DNA of 64,000 nt from Natronomonas gomsonensis (GTDB taxonomy: Archaea; Halobacteriota; Halobacteria; Halobacteriales; Haloarculaceae): the NCBI RefSeq assembly GCF_013391635.1, contig NZ_JACAWU010000002.1:372001-436000 (forward strand), in the 5' to 3' direction. Every line of letters starts with the position of its first letter. The first letter of the stretch is position 1. Shown piece after piece: positions 8,691-16,805 of the stretch. The position numbers and the translations under genes were made by a program. Under the pieces are notes generated by a model. That model did no database searches. It saw only the letters and a list, made by a program, of their open reading frames with translations, and had not been told where the DNA came from.

Positions 8691-8699
8691 GTTTTTACA
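8691..8699 (+). promoter_or_regulatory. TATA box of the second lipoprotein gene
   Basis: GTTTTTACA is centred 26 nt before the ATG at 8721. It indicates that the second paralog has its own promoter and that translation starts at 8721, not at the in-frame codon at 8706. Confidence 0.5.
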
Positions 8700-8720
8700 T
8701 TCTCGGTGACAGGAATCGGC

Positions 8721-9578
8721 ATGAACCGCCGACTCGGAGTTCTCGCCGCCCTCGTGTTGTTCGTGTCGCTCGCCGGCTGTTCCGCGCTTCCAGTGTGGGA
8801 CGAAGGCGGCACCGACACGACGCCCGAGGCGGACGGTGCGACGCCGACGCCCACAGCAACGCCGACGCCGACAAGCGAATCAAGCGACAGCGTCCCGTCG
8901 GCGGACCCCGAGGCCGAACCCGGTGAGGGACCGACCGACGCGGCGTATCCCGACGGCTACGGCCCCGGCGGCGTCACAGACGCAGGAACGGCCGCTACGA
9001 CGCATCTCGACGCACTCACCGGCTACGACGGCTACATCTTCAGCTACGACAGCCTCATCCAGGAGGGGGAGGCGAACACGACGTTCACCTACCAGCAAAT
9101 CGTCGACCGCAATGACGAACGCGCTTACGTCATTCAGGACACTGGGGAGGCATCACAAGTGTCCTACTTCGAGGACGACCGCGTCTACATCCGGGTCGAA
9201 TCCGGTAACGAGGTCCGGTACAACGACTCCGACCGGGCGTACAACATGTCCGAGTTCAGTGGCATCCAGTTCGTCGGACCACTGTTGGCCAACGTCGAGT
9301 ACGGCGACGCGACGGTCCACGAAACCGACCGGGGGACGTTCTACAGTTACGCCAGCGAGAACGTCACCGACCCGGGCGCCATCCTCCGAAGCGATGCCGA
9401 CGAGAGCGACATCGACAGCTTCGAGACGAGCATCGTCGTTGACGAGCGGGGAACCATCCGGCGAGCGGCGTTCGTCGTCGAGTCCGACCGGACGGTCTCC
9501 GTCCAGATGGGCTTCGGCGAAATCAACGACACGAGCGTCGACCGCCCCGACTGGTTCGAGCAGGCCAACGATTCCTGA
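8721..9578 (+). CDS. Lipoprotein, paralog of the preceding gene
   Basis: A 285-residue predicted lipoprotein. From ATG 8721 the signal peptide MNRRLG... runs to the lipobox LAGC. A linker rich in Thr, Pro and Glu follows, then the beta-rich domain shared with the gene at 7884 (ADPEAEP, YPDGYGPGG, VYIRVES, DSFETSIVVDERGTI, and a closing VDRPDWFE). It is probably anchored on the outer face of the cytoplasmic membrane. Function unknown. Confidence 0.75.
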   Translation: MNRRLGVLAALVLFVSLAGCSALPVWDEGGTDTTPEADGATPTPTATPTPTSESSDSVPSADPEAEPGEGPTDAAYPDGYGPGGVTDAGTAATTHLDALTGYDGYIFSYDSLIQEGEANTTFTYQQIVDRNDERAYVIQDTGEASQVSYFEDDRVYIRVESGNEVRYNDSDRAYNMSEFSGIQFVGPLLANVEYGDATVHETDRGTFYSYASENVTDPGAILRSDADESDIDSFETSIVVDERGTIRRAAFVVESDRTVSVQMGFGEINDTSVDRPDWFEQANDS

Positions 9579-9622
9579 ACCCGCCGCGTCACCCTTTTTC
9601 CCGCTCGCGTCGGAGTCGCGGT

Positions 9623-9853
9623 ATGGCACGCGAAGTCCGCCACGAGGCGACTACTCCGGCAGTGTTCGACGAGTCCGACCTCGCTGAGGACGGCAAACTG
9701 TTCCTCTGTCAGTGTGGACTCTCCTCGGAACGACCGCTGTGTGACGGCTCCCATCGGGCGACCGAAGACGAGGATGAGGATGTCGTCTACCGGTACGACG
9801 CCGACGGAGAGGGTCGTCGCATCGTCGAAGCACTCGAACTCTCAGAGGAGTAA
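9623..9853 (+). CDS. CDGSH iron-sulfur domain protein
   Basis: A 76-residue protein with one complete CDGSH-type [2Fe-2S] site: Cys29, Cys31, Cys40 and His44 in CQCGLSSERPLCDGSH. This three-Cys/one-His ligation is characteristic of the mitoNEET-like family, which acts in electron or cluster transfer. The C-terminal half is strongly acidic. It sits 44 nt after the lipoprotein stop and 40 nt before the acylase gene. Confidence 0.92.
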   Translation: MAREVRHEATTPAVFDESDLAEDGKLFLCQCGLSSERPLCDGSHRATEDEDEDVVYRYDADGEGRRIVEALELSEE

Positions 9854-9893
9854 CGCGACGTAGATTTTTGACCCTCGGCCGTGTCCGGTGGGT

Positions 9894-12320
9894 ATGCGCC
9901 CGACTCGACAGCGGCTTCTCGCAGTCCTCCTCGCGGCGGTCCTCGTCGGCAGTCTCGTCGTCGCAAGCGGCCCAATCGGCCTCGTTGCGCCGTTCAGCGG
10001 CGACGCGTGGGCGCTGACCGACGAAGCGAACCCCGATTCGACCGGCAGCCAACTCTCCCGGGCGGCGAACGGGCCGACGACCGTCGACAGCCCGTATGGG
10101 GAGGCGACGGTCCGGTACGACGAGCGCGGCGTCCCACACGTCGAGGCCGAAAACGACCGAGCGCTGGCCTACGCCGTCGGCTACGTGCAGGCTCGGGACC
10201 GCCTGTTCCAACTCGACCTGCAGCGCCGACTGATGCGGGGGCAACTCGCCGAGGCGTTCGGCCCCGGACAGGTCGAATCCGACCGTTTCCACCGCCAGAT
10301 GGACTTCGCGGCCGCCGCCAACGCCTCGTGGGAAGCCATTGAAGACGAGGAGACCCGCGCCGGCGTCGAGGCCTACGCCGACGGTGTCAACCGCTACATG
10401 GACGACCGACCGCTGCCCGTGGAGTTCCAGGTCGCGGGCTACGAACCCGACCGGTGGACGCCACAGGACACGCTTCTCGTCGGCAAACTCGTCTCGTGGG
10501 GGTTGACTGGCTCCTTCGCCGACATCGAGGAGACGACGGTTCGAGAGCGCGTCGACGGTTCGGGCGAGCTGTACCCCGACCGACTCGACCACGACACGCC
10601 CATCGTCCGCAACGGGACGGCCGGCACCGCCGACTCCCAAGCCTCCGTCGCCCGCCCTGCCCCTGAAAAAGCCGACTTCGGTGCGATACACGACGCCGTC
10701 GCGTCGTACGAACCCGAACGGGGAATCGGCTCGAACAGCTGGGTCGTCTCCGGCAATATGACCGAAGACGGCACGCCGGTCGTCGCCAACGATCCCCACC
10801 TCCAGCTCACGGTGCCGCCGACGTGGTACGAGATGCACCTCCAATCGCCCGAGACGAGCGTTCGCGGCGTCTCCTTCCCCGGCCTTCCCGTGGTCGTCAT
10901 CGGCGCGACCGACGAGGTGGCGTGGGGCTTCACCAACGTCGGCGCTGACGTACTCGACACCTACGCCTACGAGTGGGTCGACGAGGAGACCTACCGTTAC
11001 GAGGGCGAGACGCGAACCGTCGAGTCGCGAACGGAGACCATCGCAGTCTCCGGCGGCGAAAACCGAACCGTCGAGGTACAGAAGACCGTCCACGGGCCGC
11101 TGCTCGAACGCGAGGGCCAACGCGTCGCGGTGGCGTGGCTCGGCCTCACGGGGACGCGGGAAGCCGAGGCCGTCTACGACCTCAACCACGCCGACAGCGT
11201 CGACGACGTTCGTGAGACCCTCCGACGATTCGACCTGCCGACACAGAACATCGTCGCCGCCGACCGTGACGGCGAGACGCTGTTCCGCATCACCGGCCAG
11301 TACCCGATTCGAACCGTCGACAACGAGACGGTCGCCGGCGACCGGGTCTTCGACGGGTCGGCCGGCGACGGCGAGTGGGCCGGCTTCGAGCCCTACGGCG
11401 TCAGCGACTTCGACGGCCCCGGGTTCGTCGACTTCGAGCGGTACCCCGAGATACGCAACGCGCCGTACGTTGCGACGGCCAATCAGCGGACGACCGACGA
11501 CCCACCGTTCTACATCGCCCGAAGCACGCGCTATGCCGACGGCTACCGCGGTGAGCGCATCTACGAGCGACTCGACGAACGGGCCGCCTCGGGCGAACCC
11601 ATGAACCGGTCGTTCCACACCGACCTGCAGAGCGACACCTACTCGAAGGCGGCCGAAGCGTTCCTGCCGCACCTGACCGGCGCTCGCGAGGAGATGACGC
11701 CGGAGCAGCGCGCCGTGGTCGACGACCTCGAAGCGTGGGACCGCCGGATGGAGGCCGACTCGGAGGCGGCGCTGGTGTTCCGGTTGTGGCTCGACGCCTA
11801 CCGCAATGCGACGTGGGGGCCGCAGTTCCGCGCCAACGGCCTCGACGAGTCGTACTTCCCGGCCGACCGGACGCTGGAGACGCTGCCGGCCGACAGCAGG
11901 TGGTTCGACGACCCACGGACCCGCGAAACTGAGACCCGCGCCGACATTGCCGCGCGGGCGCTGAACCGGACGCTCGAGAGAATCGACAGCGCGGGCTACG
12001 ACACCTACGGCGACTACAACCAACTGGATTTGAACCACCCGTTCCCGCTTTCCTTCCTCGACTACGAGGAACGCGCGATGGACGGGTCGCCCGATACCGT
12101 GTTCAACTTCCGCTCGGACCGCTCGACGCAGGTCGGCGCCTCCTTCCGGATGGTCGTCGACGGCGACGGCGGCGTCGGGTCGCTGCCCGGTGGGCAGTCC
12201 GGTAATCCCTACTCGCCACACTACGACGACCGACTCGGCACATGGGCGGCCGGCGACACCGACCCGCTCCCCTTCGAACAGCGTGGTCCGGTCGTCATCC
12301 GATTCGAGGGGGAATCATGA
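9894..12320 (+). CDS. Penicillin acylase family protein (Ntn hydrolase), membrane-anchored
   Basis: An 808-residue member of the penicillin amidase (S45) family, which cleaves amide bonds of acylated substrates such as beta-lactams or acyl-homoserine lactones. The N-terminus carries an uncleaved or Sec-type hydrophobic segment. The alpha chain begins TVRYDERGVPHVEAEN and YVQARDRLFQLDLQRR. The beta-chain nucleophile is the Ser in GIGSNSWVVSG, followed by ANDPHL, all as in active members. The length fits the unprocessed precursor. ATG 9894 is preferred over GTG 9888. Its TGA overlaps the ATG of the next gene. The substrate is unknown. Confidence 0.9.
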   Translation: MRPTRQRLLAVLLAAVLVGSLVVASGPIGLVAPFSGDAWALTDEANPDSTGSQLSRAANGPTTVDSPYGEATVRYDERGVPHVEAENDRALAYAVGYVQARDRLFQLDLQRRLMRGQLAEAFGPGQVESDRFHRQMDFAAAANASWEAIEDEETRAGVEAYADGVNRYMDDRPLPVEFQVAGYEPDRWTPQDTLLVGKLVSWGLTGSFADIEETTVRERVDGSGELYPDRLDHDTPIVRNGTAGTADSQASVARPAPEKADFGAIHDAVASYEPERGIGSNSWVVSGNMTEDGTPVVANDPHLQLTVPPTWYEMHLQSPETSVRGVSFPGLPVVVIGATDEVAWGFTNVGADVLDTYAYEWVDEETYRYEGETRTVESRTETIAVSGGENRTVEVQKTVHGPLLEREGQRVAVAWLGLTGTREAEAVYDLNHADSVDDVRETLRRFDLPTQNIVAADRDGETLFRITGQYPIRTVDNETVAGDRVFDGSAGDGEWAGFEPYGVSDFDGPGFVDFERYPEIRNAPYVATANQRTTDDPPFYIARSTRYADGYRGERIYERLDERAASGEPMNRSFHTDLQSDTYSKAAEAFLPHLTGAREEMTPEQRAVVDDLEAWDRRMEADSEAALVFRLWLDAYRNATWGPQFRANGLDESYFPADRTLETLPADSRWFDDPRTRETETRADIAARALNRTLERIDSAGYDTYGDYNQLDLNHPFPLSFLDYEERAMDGSPDTVFNFRSDRSTQVGASFRMVVDGDGGVGSLPGGQSGNPYSPHYDDRLGTWAAGDTDPLPFEQRGPVVIRFEGES

Positions 12321-12673
12321 GCGCCGCCGAACGCCTGCGCGGCGTCCGCGAGGGGCCCCGCACCGAGGCGGCCATCCTCGCCGTCTTCGTCGTCGGCGTC
12401 ATCGCGAGCGCTGTCCACTGGGCTGGATTAGTCGTCGCCGGTGCGCTGTTGGGGCTCGTTGCCGTCTCGACCGGCCGGGCGTTCGTCCTCGGGGTGTACT
12501 TCGGGGCGTTCGTCCTCGGGACCTACGGCGTCGTGTTGGCCTGGCACGGGACGCTCGGCTCCGTCGCGACGGCGTTCCCGTTGTCGCTCGGTATACTCGC
12601 CGTCTCGGTCGTCCTCCCGACGGCCGCGGCGACGATAGTTCGGTTCGGAACTCGCCTCGACACCGAGGGTTAA
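12317..12673 (+). CDS. Small membrane protein, unknown function
   Basis: A 118-residue protein with four predicted helices covering almost the whole length after an 18-residue cytoplasmic start (MSAAERLRGVREGPRTEA). The start codon overlaps the stop of the acylase gene (ATGA), so the two are translationally coupled and may act together at the membrane. I do not recognise the family. Confidence 0.7.
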   Translation: MSAAERLRGVREGPRTEAAILAVFVVGVIASAVHWAGLVVAGALLGLVAVSTGRAFVLGVYFGAFVLGTYGVVLAWHGTLGSVATAFPLSLGILAVSVVLPTAAATIVRFGTRLDTEG

Positions 12674-12697
12674 CACCGACCGACGCCTACCCCGGGT

Positions 12698-13480
12698 ATG
12701 GCATACGAGGGCGCGGTACTGGACCTCGACGGGACGGTGTACCGCGGCGACGAACTGATTCCCGGCGCGGCGGCGGCCATCGACCGCCTCCGCGCGGACG
12801 GAACGCGGACGCTGTTCTTCTCGAACAACCCGACGAAGTCACGGGCAGCCTACGCCGACCGCCTGTGCGACCTCGGCATCAGTGTCGACCCCGAGTGGAT
12901 ACTGTCCGCCGGCACCGTCACGACGCGGTTTCTCGCCACGAAACACGACGACGATTCGGTGTTTCTCGTCGGCTCGGAGGGACTCCGCGAACAGTTCGAG
13001 GCCGCCGGTATCGACCTCGCTCCCGACGCCACCCAAACCGACGTGTTGGTCGCCTCCTACGACCGGGAGTTCGGCTACGGTGACATGCTCGCGGGCTACC
13101 GCGCGCTAGACGCCGGCGCGACGTTCTACGGGACAGACCCCGATTTGCTCGTCCCACACCACGACGGGATGATTCCGGGGTCGGGCGCGGTCATCAACGC
13201 CATCGGTGGTATCATCGAACGCGACCCCGAACGAATCCTCGGCAAACCGTCCGCGGAGGCTCGACGCGCTGCGCTCGATGTCCTCGACGCCTCCCCGGAG
13301 CGGTGTCTCGTCGTCGGCGACCGACTGAACACCGACATCGCTCTGGGGGAACGAGCGGGAATGACGACGGTACTGGTTCGGTCCGGCGTCTCGACGGACG
13401 ACGACATCGAAAAAAGCGACCTTCGGCCGGATTACGTCATCGACTCGCTGGCCGAGTTGGATACCGTACTGGACGGCTGA
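12698..13480 (+). CDS. HAD-IIA family phosphatase (NagD-like)
   Basis: A 260-residue cytoplasmic hydrolase. Motif I is DLDGTVYRG (Asp9, Asp11), motif II FFSNNPTKS, motif III the Lys in ILGKPSAEA, and motif IV VGDRLNTDIALGERAGM. This arrangement with a C2 cap is typical of NagD/p-nitrophenyl phosphatase-type enzymes acting on sugar or nucleotide phosphates or 2-phosphoglycolate. RuBisCO lies 3.3 kb away, so 2-phosphoglycolate removal is an attractive but unproven role. It ends 3 nt before the convergent second acylase gene. Confidence 0.88.
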   Translation: MAYEGAVLDLDGTVYRGDELIPGAAAAIDRLRADGTRTLFFSNNPTKSRAAYADRLCDLGISVDPEWILSAGTVTTRFLATKHDDDSVFLVGSEGLREQFEAAGIDLAPDATQTDVLVASYDREFGYGDMLAGYRALDAGATFYGTDPDLLVPHHDGMIPGSGAVINAIGGIIERDPERILGKPSAEARRAALDVLDASPERCLVVGDRLNTDIALGERAGMTTVLVRSGVSTDDDIEKSDLRPDYVIDSLAELDTVLDG

Positions 13481-13483
13481 GGC

Positions 13484-16321
13484 TCACTCCAACAGGTCGC
13501 CGAGTCCGCTGGAAAGGTCACCGGTCGGCGCTTCGGGCGTCTCGGGCACCTCGGTGTCGCCCGCTGAGGCTTCGGCGGGCGCCTCGGTTGCGCGGTCGAG
13601 GATGCCGTTGATGCTCCGTTGTAGTTGCACGGGGACGTTCCGGACGGCACGAATGCCGCCGCCGGGGACCGACAGGAGGTGGACCGCGAGGTCAGTCACC
13701 GGGCGTCCCACATCGACGGTGTCGTAGCTGCCGGTCCGGACGGTCTTCTGTTCGACCGCTCGGGACTCGACCTGCTCGCGGGTGATTGGGTGGGGCTTGT
13801 AGTCGAAATTCACGTAGAGGTCGAGTTGGTTGGTCAGTCGGTCGGGTTCGTCGCCGGCCAACGTCAACGGCAGTTCGTCGATGCTCTGGTGGCCGGAGTT
13901 ACTCGGCGGCAGCACCGACTTCGAGTCGTCGAGTCCCTTGCCGATGACGATGGATTGCTGGAAACTCGAGCGGTTCGACATCGGGATACGACTGGGATTG
14001 GCGGCGCCGAGCGGCGAGAACTCGCTTTGGCGGTTCTCCAACAGCCAGTCGGCGGGGTCGTCGCTGCCGTAGCGATCCGACAGCGTGTCGGCGGCCCGCT
14101 GCATCGCCTTCCGGATGACTGCGCTTCGCTGTTGAACTCGGGAGGATTTGTTCTCGCCGTCGATGTCGTCGAACCACCGGTGGTCGGTATCGCCGTCGAT
14201 GGCGGCGACGAGCGTTACGTCCTCGTTGACCGTCGCGCCGTGGTCTGCGGCGTGGGGGTCGCCGCCGCCCTGGCCGTCGACAGCGGTCGGGTCGTAGTTC
14301 AGCGTTGGCGTCCGTTCGCCCAACTCGTCTTCGAACACCAACTCTTGGAGCTCTTTGCGGACCTCTTCCCAGATTGCCATGCCGCCGTTGTCGTAGGTAC
14401 CGTTCGAGCCGGGGCGGAACGAGTAGTCCTCGCTTTTCCACGTCTCCAGTTCTTCGGCCATCGCCTTCAACTGGGAGTCGACGAAGCCCGGCCGAGTGGC
14501 ATCTATCATCGCGGGCACCGACCGCGGGGCGAAGGGGTGTTCGACCCCGCAGTCCTCGACGATGTCCGCGACGTCCTGTCTGGTGAGATTGCCGTCGGTG
14601 CGCTCGATGGCCTCGCCGATGAGTCGCTCCATCACGTCGACGCGGTGGACGGTGCCCCACTGCTGTTCGGAGTCGCCGGAGCGCCACCCCGGTGCCGGGG
14701 CGTTGTTCCAGTTGACGACGTAGCCGCGGTCGGGGTTGCGGACGCTGGCGCCGATGTTCGTCCCCACGTCGACGCCGCCCCAGTCGTGTTCGGAGACGGG
14801 TTTCGGCATCCGGGGGTCGCCGTCGCCGCGGCGGTCGGGAAGCTTGCCCGTGCGGAAGAACGCGATTTCCTCGTCGGAGACGACGTGGAAGTTGAAGCCG
14901 AACGGGAACTCCGAGAGGTACGACTCGAACTCGTCGATGCTGTTGGCGCGGCCGACTTCGGCCCACTGGAAGGCGCCGTCGAGTTCGTCCATGCGTGTCG
15001 TCACGCGCTGACAGTAGGCGATGTTCTCCTCGGGATTCCACGCGACGACCGGCATCGAGGTCCCTTCCTGCTCGACGCGGGCGACTTCCTGTTGGACCAC
15101 GTCGTAGCTCTCGGGGTCAGTCTGTCCCTGCGTGGCGCCGCCGACCGGACTGGTGTAGTGGGTCACCTGCTCGGTGGCCATCTCGTGCCACTCGCCGTCC
15201 CACTTGTAGCGGTGTTTGTCGTCGGGGGCGAGTTCGACGGCGATGGTGTCGACCATGTCGTCGCCGGAGGTGGTGACCGTCCAGGCGATTTCGGGGGTCC
15301 GGCCGATGACCAGCGCCGGCGCGCCGACGACGCCCATCCCGACTACGTCGAAGCCGTCGCCGTGGAGGCCAACCTCGTAGGGTATCGGCGGCTTGAACAG
15401 CCCCATCTGGGGACCGGCACCGAGAATCGGTTTGTCGACGGCGCTGAGTTCGCTACCGACGATAATGGCGTTGGAGCCGAACTTGAACCCCTCCATCATC
15501 CCGCGAGACTGTCGGAGCCCCTCGGTGACGCCGTCGGGGATCTCGAGAGCGCTGCTCACACCCCACGGTTCGACATCTTTGGCGGCCCGAATCGCCTCGA
15601 GTTGCTCCTCGGAGAGGTCGTCGTATGCGAGGGCCTCCTCGTCTGTTTTCTCGATTTCGTCCTCGCCGACGGAGCCGTAGTGCTCGTCGGGGACGACGAC
15701 GTGGTTGTAGTCGCCGTAGGCCTCCCACGCCTCACGTTCGCTGTCGAAGTTCTCGAACATCTCCGCGAGTGTTTTCGCGTTCGACAGTTCGCTGCCGCCG
15801 CCGACGCCGAAGAAGCCGATGGCGTAGTTGATGAACGCGATGGAGTCCTCGGGCTTCCACGGTTCAGGGGTCCGCCCCAGCGCCGCGAACTCCCCGGGGA
15901 GGTTCCCCTTCGCTGCCAGTTCGCTAATTTGCCGGTTGACGCCGTCGGCGTACCCGCGGAGGGCCTCTCGGGTCGTTTCGCTCGCCTGTTCCCACTGTTG
16001 GTTTATCTCCTCGCGACTGTAGAGATCGCGGCGAACCTCGATGTCGGAAGGTAGCTGTGCGGGGCCGAGCCACTCGGCGCTCTCGCCGCGGCCGAGCAGT
16101 CGGACGGCGTCCATCTGGAACAGGCGGTCCCGCGCTTGGACGTAGCCGTTGCCGAAACTCAACGAGTACACGTCGTCGGCATAGACGTGGCTGACGCCAT
16201 AGGAGTCGGTCAGTATCTCGACGTCTTCTATCGGAGTCTCTACCTGTGCGGTGGCCGTTCCGGCTCCCAGTAGCCCGGCGGCAGTCGCCCCCGTCGCCCC
16301 GAGAAACGTGCGTCGCTTCAT
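13484..16321 (-). CDS. Penicillin acylase family protein, Tat-exported
   Basis: A 945-residue S45-family Ntn hydrolase. The N-terminus MKRRTFLGATG carries the twin-arginine motif, followed by a hydrophobic core and an ATAQ cleavage region, so it is exported folded. The conserved YVQARDRLFQMDAVRLL is present, and the beta chain is expected to begin at Ser in FKFGSNAIIVGS. The C-terminal 80 residues are an extra acidic Pro/Glu/Ala tail. The mRNA has a leader with GAGGT (16328-16332) 6 nt before the ATG. It is the second acylase in this region, on the opposite strand and differently exported. Confidence 0.9.
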   Translation of the reverse strand: MKRRTFLGATGATAAGLLGAGTATAQVETPIEDVEILTDSYGVSHVYADDVYSLSFGNGYVQARDRLFQMDAVRLLGRGESAEWLGPAQLPSDIEVRRDLYSREEINQQWEQASETTREALRGYADGVNRQISELAAKGNLPGEFAALGRTPEPWKPEDSIAFINYAIGFFGVGGGSELSNAKTLAEMFENFDSEREAWEAYGDYNHVVVPDEHYGSVGEDEIEKTDEEALAYDDLSEEQLEAIRAAKDVEPWGVSSALEIPDGVTEGLRQSRGMMEGFKFGSNAIIVGSELSAVDKPILGAGPQMGLFKPPIPYEVGLHGDGFDVVGMGVVGAPALVIGRTPEIAWTVTTSGDDMVDTIAVELAPDDKHRYKWDGEWHEMATEQVTHYTSPVGGATQGQTDPESYDVVQQEVARVEQEGTSMPVVAWNPEENIAYCQRVTTRMDELDGAFQWAEVGRANSIDEFESYLSEFPFGFNFHVVSDEEIAFFRTGKLPDRRGDGDPRMPKPVSEHDWGGVDVGTNIGASVRNPDRGYVVNWNNAPAPGWRSGDSEQQWGTVHRVDVMERLIGEAIERTDGNLTRQDVADIVEDCGVEHPFAPRSVPAMIDATRPGFVDSQLKAMAEELETWKSEDYSFRPGSNGTYDNGGMAIWEEVRKELQELVFEDELGERTPTLNYDPTAVDGQGGGDPHAADHGATVNEDVTLVAAIDGDTDHRWFDDIDGENKSSRVQQRSAVIRKAMQRAADTLSDRYGSDDPADWLLENRQSEFSPLGAANPSRIPMSNRSSFQQSIVIGKGLDDSKSVLPPSNSGHQSIDELPLTLAGDEPDRLTNQLDLYVNFDYKPHPITREQVESRAVEQKTVRTGSYDTVDVGRPVTDLAVHLLSVPGGGIRAVRNVPVQLQRSINGILDRATEAPAEASAGDTEVPETPEAPTGDLSSGLGDLLE

Positions 16322-16381
16322 GAACGTACCTCGCGTTTCGTGTTTCCAATGTTAGGTTCGTCGCCGTCGATAGTGGGTTAC

Positions 16382-16388
16382 TTATATC
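16382..16388 (-). promoter_or_regulatory. Promoter of the Tat-exported acylase
   Basis: On the minus strand GATATAAG lies about 64 nt before the start, predicting a leader of roughly 37 nt. The GAGGT at 16328-16332 then serves as ribosome binding site. This is one of the few leadered mRNAs in the window. Confidence 0.4.
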
Positions 16389-16450
16389 GATTCCATTCCG
16401 GGGAGCCCCGACAACGCCGGCTCGATTCGAGTGGTAACGTCTGACAAGGA

Positions 16451-16458
16451 TTTATATG
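16451..16458 (+). promoter_or_regulatory. TATA box of the 51-codon gene
   Basis: TTTATATG is centred 26 nt before the ATG at 16481, giving a leaderless transcript. It is the main support for calling the short ORF a gene. Confidence 0.5.
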
Positions 16459-16480
16459 CGATGGGTGCCGACACACTGGT

Positions 16481-16636
16481 ATGGTTAAACACCACACACC
16501 ATACGAGTACGGCGACGCTGAGACGGAAGCGCTGGGCGAGGACCCGCCGCACGAACGCCAACACGGCGTCGACACGGTCATCGTCGACGGGTCGGTGATG
16601 AGCTACAGGAGCTACACCAGCGAAGAGCCGGACTGA
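16481..16636 (+). CDS. Small hypothetical protein (51 aa)
   Basis: A short ORF beginning MVKHHTPYEYGDAE and ending SYTSEEPD. It is acidic, has no cysteine or membrane segment, and uses mostly G/C-ending codons like the neighbouring genes. A TATA box 26 nt upstream predicts a leaderless mRNA. It lies between the divergent acylase and RuBisCO promoters. I do not recognise it. Codon use and promoter position together make it more likely real than chance. Confidence 0.5.
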   Translation: MVKHHTPYEYGDAETEALGEDPPHERQHGVDTVIVDGSVMSYRSYTSEEPD

Positions 16637-16771
16637 TATCGGGCCGAGCGACTCGGCCACCGACCGGTCGCTGCCGACGGCCGGTCCGGTACGGCGAAAC
16701 ACTGTTCTCGACTGACTTCGACGCTCTCGTGAGCGCTGCTCTTCTGCTCGGAATCGCACCGGCCGGCAACC

Positions 16772-16780
16772 CGTATTAAG
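16772..16780 (+). promoter_or_regulatory. TATA box of the RuBisCO gene
   Basis: CGTATTAAG is centred about 29 nt before ATG 16806, consistent with a leaderless or nearly leaderless transcript. Confidence 0.5.
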
Positions 16781-16805
16781 TCACCGGGGGACGAAGGTTC
16801 TCGGT

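Noticed and set aside
9651-12221. 856-codon open frame antisense to the penicillin acylase gene
   Set aside because: In GC-rich genes with strong third-position bias the opposite strand stays open; the translation is rich in Arg, Val and Gly with no domain, and the sense gene has clear catalytic motifs.
13625-16054. 809-codon open frame antisense to the Tat-exported acylase
   Set aside because: Same cause; no recognisable motif and no promoter at its start.
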